A stretch of DNA of 64,000 nucleotides from Symmetrospora coprosmae (Eukaryota > Basidiomycota > Cystobasidiomycetes > Symmetrosporaceae): NCBI GenBank assembly GCA_008802785.1, contig VUYT01000030.1, forward strand, positions 62,001 through 126,000, in the 5' to 3' direction. The stretch's first letter is position 1; each line of letters opens with the position of its first letter. The position numbers and the translations under genes were made by a program. Of the stretch, positions 1-12,969 are shown piece by piece. Below the pieces are notes generated by a model. It was given only the letters and a program-made list of their open reading frames with translations, was not told the origin of the DNA and did no database searches.

Positions 1-196
1 CATCTGCACCGGCGCGACGTGGTGGGAGCGCGCGCATGCACGCCCAAGCCGGGGTCAGGTGCCTGCCCATGGCTGTGAAGAGGGCTTGTGCGGAGAGAAG
101 AGCACAACAGGTGTCTGACGCGCGCAGAGGCTGATCTGCCTCTCGCTCTCGCTCCCGCTCTCGCTCTCGCTCTCACTCACACTTACGCCGCGCTAG
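1..196. other. Left edge: probable ATG18 intron/upstream sequence
   Basis: I find no stretch here that encodes the conserved Atg18 N-terminal blade. A pyrimidine-rich CTCTCG-type run leads into an AG at 195-196, which fits a splice acceptor. The segment is best read as intron, with possibly the end of an upstream exon at the window edge. Confidence 0.4.
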
Positions 197-1876
197 CCGA
201 TGGAGCTACATCCATCGTGGAAATGCTCTTCTGCACGTCCCTCGTGGCCCTCGTCGGCGCAGGAGACAAGCCAGGCAGCAGTACGCGGAAGCTCCAGATC
301 GTAAATACAAAGGTGAGTGCAGGTAGAACAGCTGCTGCAGCTGTCGAGAGCGCTCTCAGCATTGTCCGCAGGAGAGCACAGACTCGGCTGACCTGCCACA
401 CTCTCCCGCTCGCCCTACCCAAACCGCGGTCCGGCCATTCACCGGCGCTATCACCATAACACCCCTCTCCATGCCGACAGCGCCAATCCACCATCTGCGA
501 GCTCTCATTCCCCACATCCGTCCTTTCAGTGAAGCTCAACCGGCGGAGACTGGTCGTCGTGCTCGAAGAACAGATATACGTCTACGATATCAGCAACATG
601 AAGCTGTTGCATACAATAGAAACATCTCCAAATCTGCAGGGTGCGTGTGGTACCATCTCTGTGCACCTCCAATTCGCGCCGCCGCAAGCTGATAAAGCCG
701 TCCCATGCGCGCCCCGCGCGCGTCCTGGTATTCGTCTCCCGTCTGCCTGAGCAGCCATCTGCACCCTCGCACCCTCCTCCGACAACTGCTACCTCGCCTA
801 TCCATCACCTCTCCCCTCGCCCAATTCGCCATACCACAATCCATCCATCCCTTCCTCCGCCCCGCCCTCTGCATCCAGCTCGTCGTCCTCCAGCCCGGGC
901 GATGTCATCCTGTTTGACGCGCTCTCGCTCAGCGTGACCAACATCATCCAAGCGCACAAGTCGCCTCTGGCGTGCGTGACGCTCAACTCGTCCGGCACGC
1001 TCCTCGCGACGGCAAGCGACAAGGGCACCGTGATCCGCGTGTTCAGCGTGCCGAACGGAGACAAGGTCGCCCAGTTCCGGCGGGGCACGTACGGCGCGCG
1101 CATCTTCAGCATCGCCTTCAACCCGGTCTCGTCCCTGCTGTGCGTCAGCAGCGACACCGAGACGGTGCACATCTTCAAGCTCGTCCGGGACGCCGAGCGC
1201 GAGAGGGCAAAGTCGACGGCGGGCGGACGCGCAGAAGCGGCCAGACGCGCAGCGCAGCAGAGCAGCTATACGAACGACGACGACGACGAGGACGCGAGCC
1301 AGACGGGGAGCATTGCGCGGTACAATGCTGCTGGAGGCGGGCGCGGCGGTGGCGGCGGCGCAGGCGGGGGAGGAGGGTACGATGCGTACATTGACGACAA
1401 GCGCAGCCGCGGCGGCGGCGGCGTCGGCGGGACGCTGCGCAAGTCGTCCTTGAAGTTCGGCCGCTCGCTTGTCGGTGGCATCGGCGGGTTGCTTCCGGGT
1501 CCCGTGTCCGAACTCTGGGACCCGCAGAGGGATTTTGCCTTCCTCAAGTTGCCGACGGGCGGCGTCAAGTCCGTCGTTGCACTCAGCGGGACAGGGCCGA
1601 ACGTCATGGTGCTCACGAGCGAGGGGATGTACTACTCGTACCTCATCGACCTCGAGAACGGCGGCGAGTGCACACTACAGAAGAGCTACAAGTGCGTGGC
1701 GGTCTGCCGCGAGTGCAGGAACGCAGACCCTTTTACTGATTGTCGAGCTGTCCGTCCGCCCTTGCGATGGCACACAGTCTCCTCGACAGCAATGGAGGTT
1801 CGACTATTTCGCAGGCTTCCGACTGATATGCTTACACAGACCGGGCCTATTGGTATGCGGGCATGCGTGGGCGTAA
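197..1876 (+). CDS. ATG18: Atg18-type PROPPIN (autophagy WD-repeat protein), 5' part outside the window
   Basis: Phosphoinositide-binding beta-propeller that acts in autophagosome formation and vacuole/endosome membrane traffic. The reading runs through three clear exons, 197-312, 481-640 and 755-1691, joined by GT..AG introns, and probably a short last exon 1840-1876. Conserved PROPPIN stretches include [44 protein letters not shown] and [21 protein letters not shown]. The FRRG lipid-binding motif is visible at about 1075-1086 ([10 protein letters not shown]). The propeller loop after this blade carries a long Gly/Asp-rich insert (about 1260-1450). The N-terminal blade expected before IVEML is not in the first 196 bases, so the gene continues to the left. 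The extreme C-terminus is the least certain part. Confidence 0.9.
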
Positions 1877-1950
1877 GCGAGGGAGATGTTGTACGACAGA
1901 ACAGCAGCGACGCAGTAATGGGACACGGAGAAGCGACACAACCAAGACAC

Positions 1951-3588
<1,638 letters not shown>

Positions 3589-3923
3589 GACGGCGGATAA
3601 CGGAAGAAGCGAGTGAGAGTATACGCAGCACAGCACAGCACAGAAAGCGCCACGGTATCCTTCCTGGTGGTGTGCTAGATGGCGTACGAGGACGAGGACG
3701 AGGGCCGACAACCAGGCCAGTCGACGCTCGACGACTCCACAAAGCCGCCGGCCCACTTTCGGACCGGTTGCCGGGCCTCGGCAAGAAGCACGTGACAGAT
3801 GCGCATGCAAAGGGGCGGACACGATCAAGCCGTCAGACAGATTCGTCTCGAGAGCCACCGCCATTGCTGCCATGTCCCTGGTATCGGTCTCTCTGAACTG
3901 GCAAACGGCACAACGTCTATTTC
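3589..3923. other. Intergenic region between nitronate monooxygenase and ValRS
   Basis: Spacer of 335 bases between the ValRS stop and the monooxygenase start, both on the minus strand. It must hold the ValRS 3' end and the monooxygenase promoter. I see no clear TATA box, repeat or RNA gene in it. Confidence 0.4.
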
Positions 3924-6900
3924 CTACCGCATCTTTGCAAACTGCTCTGTGCTAAGCGTCAATGCTGCAATCTCGGCCTCGAGAACCTTGAGCTGCGTAC
4001 GGAGAGCCCGCATCAGTCATCTCATCAAAACAACAGAGGCGTAGAAGATCGTTTGTGAAACGCACCTCCTCAGCGTTCTTCGCCTTGATCTCTTCGGGCG
4101 TCTCAGTCCTCTCGAGCGTCACCTTGAGCTTGTTCATGCTCGTCTGGGCGAGCGCGATCTTCTTCTCGGCTTTGGCGAGCTCGGCGTCGACGTTGATGAG
4201 ACCCTTGACGAGGAGGTGGACAACGATATCTGCGCCAATCGTCTCGCTAGAGCATCCTTCAGCGACATCGGAAGCCTGCTCGACAATCTTGACGGACGTG
4301 CAGCCCTTGACGAGGGCGAGCAATGTTGGAATCTGCTCCTGCAGCAAGGGCATCAGACTTGCGTTCGAGCATTGAACGAAGACTGCGGACGAGGGTCAAA
4401 ATCGCAATGTCAGGTCAGGTCGCATGACGTTCTCTACCAACGCGGCCGGCTCTCACCCTGAAGACCCGTTCTCAAGCCGTAAACAGCAGCAAGCGAGCGA
4501 GCCTTGGCGGCGACCTCATCGATGAGCGCAAAGTCTTTCTCGGCACTCGGGTTCTGCAGCTCCTCGTTCTGTTTACCGCGCGGCTCGCTCAGCTTTGCAG
4601 CTCTGTGATGCAGATCCAGGGCGACCTTACTCACCGTCTTGGGGAATTCTGCAAGCGCGATCGAGATGGTCTTGTCCTCTGGCCTTCTTGGGAGTCGCTG
4701 CCACAGCTCTTCGGTCACGAACGGCATGAAAGGGTGAAGGAGCTTGAGGCCCAGGTCCAGACACGTGTAGAGCGTGTCCTGAGCGGAGCGCCGGACGTCC
4801 TCGGGTGCATCTTCAGCCGAGAGCGGCTTCATGGCCTCAATGTAGATGTCGCAGAGCTCGTACAGCCAGAAGTCGTACACGCTCGTCGTAGCTTGCTGGA
4901 AATTGCGCCCTTCGAGGTGCCGATTGAGCTCCGTGCTGCAGTGCTCAAGTCGCGAGAGGATCCATCGCTCGACAAGCGTCTCCCGCCCGCTAGGCGCAGC
5001 AGACGCTGCTGGCACAAAATCTGCCGGGAACTTGTAAACCATGGCGAAACGGATCGCGTTCCAGATCTTGTTGCAGAACTTGCGGTATCCTTCAACTCGC
5101 AGGACATTGAGGTTGATGTCTCGGCCTGGAGAGCGCGCATGCTGGGCTTAGTCTGGGCGCCTGGCGCGTGCTTCTCGATGTATCAGCTCACCTCCAGTCG
5201 TGTATGCGCAGAGGGTGAACCTCAATGCATCGGCACCACACTGCGGGATCCCTTTAGGGAAGTCGCTCTTCTGCCCAGCTTTCGCCTTGGTGATCTCCTT
5301 CTCGTCCAGGTTACCCTCGAGCAGCTGTGCGTTCAGCGCCTCGAGCGAGATGCCCTGAATCACATCAATCGGGTCGATGACGTTCCCAAGAGACTTGCTC
5401 ATCTTGCGACCCTGCGCGTCTCGGATCATGGCGTGGCAAAAGACCTCCTTGAACGGCATCTTGCCCGTAAGCTCGATGCCAAGCATGACCATGCGCGCCA
5501 CCCAGAAGAAGAGGATGTCCCATCCTGTCTCCAGCAGAGAGGCCGGATAGAAGTACTCGAGGTCGAATGTCTGTGTAGGCGAGAACGTCGAAGATTATCA
5601 GAATAGCCCTGTTCGGCGCCCTTCCTCCGGCAAAACGCACCTTCTCTGGCCAGCCAACAGTCGAGAACGGCCAAAGACCACTCGAGAACCACGTGTCGAG
5701 GACATCCTCATCCTGCCTGAGCGTGTACTTCTTGCCCGCGAAGCGCTCGGCGGCCTTCTTCTCCGCCTCTTCCTGCGTGCGTGCGACAATCCAGGATGCA
5801 TCGTCCGAGTCATCTGATGCCTCCCCTTCGACGTCGACAAAGTACGCAGGAACTCGGTGACCCCACCACAGCTGGCGCGAAATGCACCAGTCCTGCGGCG
5901 CCTCGAGCCAGCGGTACCATTCGCCCTCTGAGGCGGCCGGGCGGATCTGCAGCTCGCCTGCTCGTGTACGCTGCAGGACAACAGATTCGGGCGCATTCTC
6001 AATCGTCGGCAACTATGTAGAACCCTCGAGTCACATATACGCAAGCCACTCACCTCGACGGCAGCCTCTGCCAGCGGCGTGCAGTTGACCCACCACTGAG
6101 GCTTCAGGATGGGCTCGATGATATCGCCGGATTTGCTGCACACCTGCAGCTTCATTGGGTTGTCTGTTGTCTCGATGTAAAGGCCCTTCTCTGTTAGAGC
6201 CTTGATGACAGCCTTTCGCGCGTGGTAGCGTTTCATGCCCTGGGAACGATCGATTCCATGCAAAGTCCGCACTGTATCAGCTCGGCGGCCTGGCCATGAG
6301 ATTCAGATTGTATTATAGCCCACCGCAAACGGCCCAGCATTCTTGTTGAAAGTCCCGTCGTCGTTGAGGATGTTGATGAACTCGAGGTTGTGCCGCTTAC
6401 CGCACGCATAATCGTTCGGGTCGTGTGCCGGGGTGATCTTGACGGCTCCCGTACCAAGCTCCATGTCCACAAGCTCGCTGTCCAGCACGATCGGCATCTT
6501 CCGGCCCTCAATGAAGGGGTGGATCGCAAACTTGCCGTGGAGGTGCATGTATCGCGGATCCTCTGGGTGCACGGCGATACCGGTGTCGCCGACCATGGTT
6601 TCCGGTCGCGTGGTCGCGACAATGATGCGTTCATCTACTCGAGCTGTGTCAGCCGCGCTTCTGGGAATGCGCGTCAACCCTGAACGTGCAGGACTCACCG
6701 GTTTCCTCGATCTCGTAGGCAAAGCTCGTAAGGGTGCCAAACTCGAACTTCTCCTTCGCGTCATAACCGGGGACGGCCAGGAAGGTCTTTCCGCTGATCT
6801 CCTTGGTGTCGCACTCAATATTGGAGATGGTCGTCCTGAGCATGCAGCACCAGTTGACGAGGCGGTTCGCGCGGTAAATCAGGCCTTTGTCGTGGAGCTG

Positions 6901-8142
6901 GACAAAGTTCTCGAGCGTAGCGGCGTAGCGCTGCTTATCCATGGTGAAGGCTGCGCGCTCCCAGTCGCACGATGCGCCAAGCCGACGCATCTGCGAGGTG
7001 ATGCGCGCCTGGTACTGGTCCTTCCACTCGAAGATGCGTTCAATGAGCTTCTCCCGGCCGAGGTCGTGGCGCGTGAGCTTCTCGTTCTTCCACAGGCGCT
7101 TCTCGACGACGGACTGGGTCGAGATGCCGGCGTGGTCATAGCCGGGCGTGTACAGGACAGTCTTGCCGGACATGCGGTACCAGCGCGTGAGGCAGTCCTG
7201 CACCGAGACGGTCAGGGCGTGCCCAATGTGCAGCGCGCCGGTGACGTTCGGAGGAGGCAGGGGCACGACAAAGGTTCCTTCGGGCTTGGGCTTGCCGTCT
7301 GGGCCGAACGACGGCTTGAAGACGCCGACCTTCTCCCACCACGCGTCCCAGGACGCTTCAACGTGGGTCGGGTTGTAGCCCTCCGGCATGGGCCCAGACA
7401 GGTCCTTCTTCTCGCCCGGAGCGGTAGGTTTGACGAAGACCTCATCCTTTCCTGCTGTCGCCGATGACTCCTTGACAGGCTTGTCCTTCTTGCCCGCCTT
7501 TGCCGCACCGCCGCTCTCGGCTGCAGCTGCGGCAGCGGCAGCCTTCTTTGCGGCTGCTTTCTCTGCTGCTTGTGCTTTCTTCGCCTCCTTCTCTGCCTTC
7601 TTGGCTGCGAGTGGGATGCACGGGTCCATGGCGGGTGAGGGTAAAAAAGGGCGACAGGAGGGAGAGAGCCAGCGGGCGAGCACGGCGAGACGGACGAATT
7701 GGGAGGAGGAGCAGAAGGCATTAGATGTGCATCGCTGACCTTGCAGCAGTCGGGCTTATCTTGCGCCATAACGGGGCTCACCTTCTCGAGCCGCGTTGAC
7801 AGGTCCCGTGCCTTGTGATGCTGCCGACTCTGCGGGTGCGCCTGACGCTGCAGCTGGTGCAGACTGCTCCTTCTGCTCGCTCGCAGCGACGCCATTGGGA
7901 GTGGAGTTGCTCATTGTGCTGCGAGTGCTGCTATGTCTGCTGCTGCTCCTCCTCCTGGCCGTGGTCAAAAAGTGACGGTGGTTGCTGGCAAAGGGCTGCT
8001 GCCGCTGATGGTAGGGAGCTGGGACTGCTCTAAATTGATGCGATGCACGCTGACTGCACGCCAATAACGATGCTCCTGCGGGTCCTGATGCTGATCCTGC
8101 TGCCGCTGCTGCTGCTCTTGCTAGGAGTCTCGCTCTTTGCAT
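3924..8142 (-). CDS. VAS1: Valyl-tRNA synthetase, likely dual cytosolic/mitochondrial
   Basis: Class I aminoacyl-tRNA synthetase that charges tRNA-Val. After a Lys/Ala-rich N-terminal extension come the fungal ValRS core [18 protein letters not shown], the HIGH box in [14 protein letters not shown] (about 7215-7256), [20 protein letters not shown], the CP1 editing domain and the KMSKS loop in [14 protein letters not shown] (about 5380-5420). An anticodon-binding domain and a C-terminal coiled coil ([20 protein letters not shown]) follow. The last exon reads [16 protein letters not shown] and ends at TAG 3924-3926. Exon 1 is 8142-7782 and exon 2 begins at 7604. Two in-frame starts exist: 8142 adds 76 residues with about a dozen Arg and no Asp/Glu, which look like a mitochondrial presequence, and 7914 gives the cytosolic form. 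Yeast VAS1 is known to encode both forms this way. Confidence 0.95.
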
Positions 8143-8384
8143 GCGCGGATGGACTGGCGTGGGCAGAAATACAAGGGCACATCGAGACTGTCGAGCGGCG
8201 TCGAGAACAGTGACTCGAATCCAAGCACGACACAGCCGACCAAAGCGGAGCGAGTCAGGAGCGGAGGGGACGTCACTGGTAACTCGACTGCCTCTCCTAT
8301 ATTGCGCGCATCGTTAACGTGACAGCTATCGCCGTTTCTGTCCTGCTCCTCCAGAGACACCAACTCGCTCATATGTGACATCCC

Positions 8385-9830
8385 TCAAGCAGTCACCTCG
8401 CTGACGCACTCCCACTCCCCGCCCTTAAGCGCCTCCTTCCACAGGCTGACCTTTCCGTCGCCCGCGGCGACCGCGAGGACATTGCCAGTGACCGACCAGC
8501 TGACCCTCCAGACCGTGTCGGGGAACTTGCCCTCGGTGGCCGTCCCTCCAGATAGGTACGGTGCCGGGTCGAGCGCCTTCTTGTTCCATGCCTGCCCAGG
8601 CGCGTCCTGCGTCCAGATGAGGACCGTGCGGTCCTGCCCGCAGCTCGCCAGGTACGTCCGCGGCAGGCCCACCCCGGGCGCAAAAGCAACGTCGCGCACC
8701 CAGTCCGAGTGTCCCTCGAGTGTCTCCTCGACGGCCCACGTCTGGCTCTCGCCGTTGTACGCCCAAATCTTGACTAGATTGTCGCAGCCGCCCGTCGCAA
8801 ACTTCTTGACGTATGGCGAGGCGCCGCTCGAGTTCGGGTGGCTCTGCTGCTGAGCCGCCGAGGGGTTGCCCTGAGCGGTGCCGCTACCGGCGTTGCCGCT
8901 GCCGTTCGTCGAAGGCGAGATGAGCGAAGATGGAATGATGGCAGGTGCCCAGGATATGCTGTTGACGCCGATGTTGTGGGCTGCAAAGAGGCTGGCGTCC
9001 CATGTCCCGTCGTCTGCATGGGCAAACTCAGGCAGGTCAGCACAAGGCAGGTCCTCTATTGTACGGCTCTGCGCAGCATGCAGTCGACAGCGTTGAACCC
9101 ACTGTTGAATGAGAGAACCGAGATCTTGCCGTCGGACGACGCGCAGGCAAGGATGGGGCCAAGCTCGTGCGGCGACCAGGAGATAGAGTTGACTGGAGGT
9201 ATAGAGTGCAGATCGGAGCGAGCAGCGTTTGTCAGCACAACTGCAGCAATGCGCGTCCCACTGGACACCTGTTCTCATCCAGGCCCGGAACCTCCGAGAG
9301 GAGGCCCATCCCGCGCACTCACCGCTCGCGCCGTGCAGACTGTGCTCCTTGATCCTCTCCCACCTGCCCGTCTGCGTGCCCGTAGCAGCGGGCTGGAATC
9401 CTGCGGCTCCGCCCTGCTGCCCGGCACCCTGCGCGCCTCCCGCTCCGCCGGCGACCTCTCTCCAGATGGCGACCTTGCCGTCGTAGCTCGCGCTCGCGAG
9501 GATGCTCCCGAACTTGGGGTGCCCCCACGCGACGCACCACACAGGGCCCGTGTGGAAGCGCAGCGTGTCGACGAGCGTGTGCTGCCCACCGCCGCCGTTC
9601 ACTCCGCCGGCACCTGCCCCTGCCCCTGCCCCCTGCTGCTGCTGCTGCTGCTGCTGCCCGCTGCCTGGCCCTTCGTCGCCCCCATCAATGTCGAATATCT
9701 TGACCGTCTGGTCCGATGAGCACGTTGCGAGCCGCTTGCCGTAAAAGTCGAGCTGGACGTCGTGCACCATATCGGCGTGCTGCGTCTCGACTTGCTGCAG
9801 CGTCGTGGCCGACGCATTGGATGGTCCAGG
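8385..9830 (-). CDS. SEC13: Sec13, COPII and nuclear-pore WD40 protein; 5' exon unresolved
   Basis: Six-bladed WD40 protein that forms the outer COPII cage with Sec31 and part of the Nup84/Y complex. Conserved blades read [119 protein letters not shown] and [20 protein letters not shown], ending SEVTA and a stop at 8385-8387. The upstream boundary given is a likely acceptor (CTCTGCAG) before the QVETQ exon; the initiator ATG must lie in a short upstream exon I could not fix. Unusual features are an eight-Gln tract with Gly/Ala repeats between blades 1 and 2, a Gly/Gln-rich loop after [10 protein letters not shown], and a Ser/Asn-rich insert before PYVKKF. At least two internal introns are needed (near 9040 and 9260). 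Confidence 0.92.
   Translation of the reverse strand, partial: PGPSNASATTLQQVETQHADMVHDVQLDFYGKRLATCSSDQTVKIFDIDGGDEGPGSGQQQQQQQQGAGAGAGAGGVNGGGGQHTLVDTLRFHTGPVWCVAWGHPKFGSILASASYDGKVAIWREVAGGAGGAQGAGQQGGAAGFQPAATGTQTGRWERIKEHSLHGASGECAGWASSRRFRAWMRTGVQWDAHCCSCADKRCSLRSALYTSSQLYLLVAARAWPHPCLRVVRRQDLGSLIQQWVQRCRLHAAQSRTIEDLPCADLPEFAHADDGTWDASLFAAHNIGVNSISWAPAIIPSSLISPSTNGSGNAGSGTAQGNPSAAQQQSHPNSSGASPYVKKFATGGCDNLVKIWAYNGESQTWAVEETLEGHSDWVRDVAFAPGVGLPRTYLASCGQDRTVLIWTQDAPGQAWNKKALDPAPYLSGGTATEGKFPDTVWRVSWSVTGNVLAVAAGDGKVSLWKEALKGGEWECVSEVTA
9633..9656 (+). repeat. (CTG)8 triplet repeat in SEC13
   Basis: Eight perfect CTG units, read as eight glutamines (CAG) in Sec13 on the minus strand. Next to it are CCCCTG units that encode the Gly-Ala run. 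As an uninterrupted triplet repeat it is likely to vary in length between strains. Confidence 0.95.
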
Positions 9831-10319
9831 CTGCAGAGCATAGAGACGTGGCAGGCCCGCCGTCACATCAGCTTGCGCGATACGATCCAGGCCGAATCTG
9901 TGTGGAGCCTGCCCAGCTCGTAGCCCACCATCTTGTTGCTCCGCTCGGGATCCTTCGGTCAGGATGGAATCGAGGGGTGTGAAGGGCAGGAGGAGGACGC
10001 GGCGCCCACCGAGTCGCGAACTGGAAGCGTGCGGCGGGCCTGGGCAGGATAGACCGCGCACAGGCATGGCAGAAGCAAGCAGAAACACGAACCAGGAGAG
10101 CGACGAAGGATAAGGACAAGGACATGCATATCTGCAACCGGACAGACGGCGTATTGGAAGAAAAGAGTTGGGTGTTCTCGCACCGTTTTTGGGGAGCGTG
10201 TCATATCTCCGGGGTATACCTACGACGCACATTCGTTACAAGGATGAGAGACGTGCAGAGAGCATCTGTCTATTGAGCGGGGTTCGTAAGAGCGAGGGCG
10301 AGAGGCGTACGAGAGCCGC
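9831..10319. other. SEC13 upstream region and HSP60 3' flank
   Basis: This stretch should contain the SEC13 promoter, its short first exon with the initiator ATG, and the HSP60 3' end. Open frames continue upstream of the Sec13 coding frame, but the encoded residues show no resemblance to Sec13, so I do not extend the gene through them. No RNA gene or repeat was seen. Confidence 0.35.
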
Positions 10320-12561
10320 TTAGAAGCCACCCATGCCGCCCATGCCTCCCATGCCGCCGCCAGGAGGTCCGGCAGGCTTGTCGCTCTCGTTCTCCCAGAT
10401 CGCGCACTCGCTCGTAGCCAGCAGCGAGGCCACGCCAGATGCGTCAACCAGCGCCGTCCGCACGACTGTTTGCGAGCGCAAGAAGTGACAAAAAACACAT
10501 CAGCTCTCGGTCGAACGCAACGATCTCACCTGATACATGCAGGCCAAGAGTAACCCACCCTTGTACGGGTCAATGACACCGGCTGCGACCAGGTCCTGGT
10601 ACTCGCCCGTTGCGGCGTTGTAGCCCCACTCGAAGCGGTCGCCGTACTTCTCGAGGAGGTTGCCCACAACGACAGATCCCTCCTCGCCGGCGTTCTCGAC
10701 AATGGTGCGCGCGGGCCGCGTGATTGCCGTCTTGATGATGGAGATGCCGAGGTCCTGGTCAAAGTTCGAGCCCTTGAGGTCCTTGAGGATCAAGCTCGCC
10801 TTGAGAAGCGCAACGCCACCTCCGGGGACAATGCCCTCCTCGACAGCGGCGCGCGTCGCGTTGAGAGCGTCGTCGAACCGGTCCTTCTTCTCGCCCACCT
10901 CGACTTCGGACGAGCCGCCCACGCGGATCACGGCGACACCACCGCTGAGCTTGGCAAGGCGCTCCTGCAGCTTGGTCTTGTCGTAGTCGGACGTGCTGGG
11001 GTCAGAGACCATGGCGCGGATCTGCTCGCATCGGTCAGACAGGAGCGACTTCTCGCCCGCGCCTTGGAGTACAATCGTGTCCTCCTTGGTGATGGTGATG
11101 CTGCCAGCCGAGCCAAGCATGTTGGGCTGCGCCTGCTCAAGCTTGACGTCCAGTTCATCCGTGAAGACCTGGCCGCCGGTGAGAATGGCAAGATCGCCGA
11201 GGATGGACTTGCGGTTGTCGCCAAAGCCTGTTCGCAAGATGGCAAGTCAGCTCGCGCAGCCAATCTTCTCTGATAATGATAATATATGAATGGAAAACCC
11301 ACCAGGTGCCTTGACCGCGCAGACCTGGAGCTGGCCACGCAGCTTGTTGAGGATGCAGGCTGCGAGGGCCTCACCATCAATGTCCTCGGCAATGATGAGG
11401 AGAGGCCGGCGCTGGGTAGCGGCGGCCTCGAGAGATGGGAGAACATCCTGCAGGAGGGAGATCTTCTTCTCGGACAGGAGGATGAGTGGCTTCTCGAACT
11501 CGACCTTTTGCGTCTTGACGTCGGTGACCTGAAGTGATGAAGAGGCAGCGTCAGCATGACCTCAAAGAGCTAACGGGCTAGATCGCACATCGATACCCAC
11601 AAAGTACGGCGAGATGAAGCCTCGGTCGAAGCGCATGCCCTCGGTCACCTCGATCTCGTCGTGCAGCGTCTTGCCCTCCTTCACGGTGATGACACCCTCG
11701 GCGCCAACCTTCTCCATAGCCTGGGCGATGAGCTTGCCAACTTCGCGGTCGCCGTTGGCCGAGATGGTGGCCACGTTGCTGATCTCCTCGGAGGTGGTGA
11801 TAGATCGCTTGTTCTTCTCGAGGAACTCGAGCACCTTGTCGACAGCCGCCTGCGAGCCCCGTCGGAGGTCCGTGGGCGAGCAGCCGGCGGCGACATTCTT
11901 GACGCCCTCGGAGTAGATGGCGCGCGCCAGGACGGTAGCAGTGGTGGTGCCGTCTCCGGCGACATCGTTTGTCTTGCTCGCCACATCCTGGACGAGTCGG
12001 GCTCCGAGATTCTCCTGCGATTGGGCGAGTGCGTCAGCAAGGGGGGACAATCGCGAAGCGGTACTGTATTGGAAAGCCTCACAAGCTTGTCCTTGAGCTG
12101 AATGGCCTTTGCAACAGTAACACCGTCCTTCGTGATCTGCGATTCGCGTGACGGCGGGGGGAGCTTCTCAGCTGACTGAAACGCGGACCAGCGTTCGCAT
12201 TCGACGTGGACGCGGGCCTCTCACCTTTGGAGCACCGTAAGGCTGCTCAATGATGACGTTGCGGCCCTGTTTGATGCACGTACAGCGAATGACGGCGTCA
12301 GCGTTGGGCCATTCCGTAAATTTGCCCCGACGGCTGGCTCTCTCCGAGTCGCCACGGTTGCCGCTGGCAATATAGGCCGAGCAGCTGACGCTGACGCACC
12401 TTGGGCCCAAGCGTCGCAGAGACGGCCTTTGCGAGGATGTCTACGCCTGCAGCCATGCGAGCGCGGGCATCATTGCCGAATGCAAAGTCCTTGAAGCCAG
12501 CGGCGCGGATGGCAGCAGGCTTGACGGAGCGCAGGTTTCGTGGAAGCGAGGCGCGGAGCAT
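10320..12561 (-). CDS. HSP60: Mitochondrial chaperonin Hsp60 (GroEL family)
   Basis: Matrix chaperonin that folds imported proteins together with Hsp10. It begins with an Arg/Ala-rich presequence ([20 protein letters not shown]) followed by [20 protein letters not shown]. Signature stretches are [31 protein letters not shown], the nucleotide-binding [74 protein letters not shown] and [14 protein letters not shown]. The C-terminus is the Gly-Gly-Met tail typical of mitochondrial Hsp60 ([13 protein letters not shown]), ending with TAA at 10320-10322. Several introns interrupt it (for example near 12400, 12140, 12020, 11550, 11230 and 10540). It diverges from HSP10 across 408 bases, which suggests co-regulation of the two subunits. 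Confidence 0.97.
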
Positions 12562-12969
12562 GTTGATGGCTTGAGGCTGAGCTGCGATGTGATCTACGAT
12601 GTGGAAGCTGTAGCTATACGGGATATGTACTGCTGTGCTCGTTGAAGTGCGGAGGAAGGGAGAGTGCTCGCCCTGCTCGTCAGTGGCCATCGGAGGCGCC
12701 CGGGCTCGGGCTCCCGAGTCGAGAAAGTTCCCTGCCGTCAGCGACCTGTCTGCCTGCGACCTACCCACTGCATCCATCAGCAGCTCATCCGTTCAGTCAC
12801 ATCGCATCGCATCGCATCACTCCATCGCAATGGTGCGCCGAGGCCGCTGCTTCTGCCATGCCAGGCAACCGAGCTGATGCCTCTTCGCCCGGCTCCGCGC
12901 CCTTCTTTTTTGGATTCGCCTCCCTCGGTCACGTTCGCATCTGCCCCGGACACACCGCATGGCTCATCT
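12562..12969. promoter_or_regulatory. Divergent HSP60/HSP10 promoter region
   Basis: Only 408 bases separate the start codons of the two chaperonin partners. The region holds a perfect pair of inverted heat-shock pentamers (GAAAGTTC). Repeated CATCGCAT-type units occur near 12800-12825. A shared bidirectional promoter is inferred from this geometry; no experiment is implied. Confidence 0.65.
12723..12730. promoter_or_regulatory. Candidate heat-shock element core (nGAAnnTTCn)
   Basis: The sequence GAAAGTTC is an exact GAA-N2-TTC inverted pair, the minimum unit recognised by heat-shock factor, placed between HSP60 and HSP10. A third perfect pentamer in register is not obvious, so on its own this would be a weak or gapped element. 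Confidence 0.45.

Noticed and set aside
4605-5606. 333-codon open frame on the plus strand
   Set aside because: Antisense to conserved ValRS exons, including the KMSKS region; composition is typical of a mirror frame.
6433-7467. 344-codon open frame on the plus strand
   Set aside because: Antisense to the ValRS HIGH-box exon; no independent start context or homology.
8838-9719. 293-codon open frame on the plus strand
   Set aside because: Antisense to Sec13 exons and rich in Leu/Pro/Arg because it reads the repeat in another frame.
8385-10232. Continuous 615-codon frame as the full Sec13 protein
   Set aside because: It reads through introns and upstream DNA; Sec13 similarity starts only at QVETQHADM, and the extra N-terminal residues are not Sec13-like.
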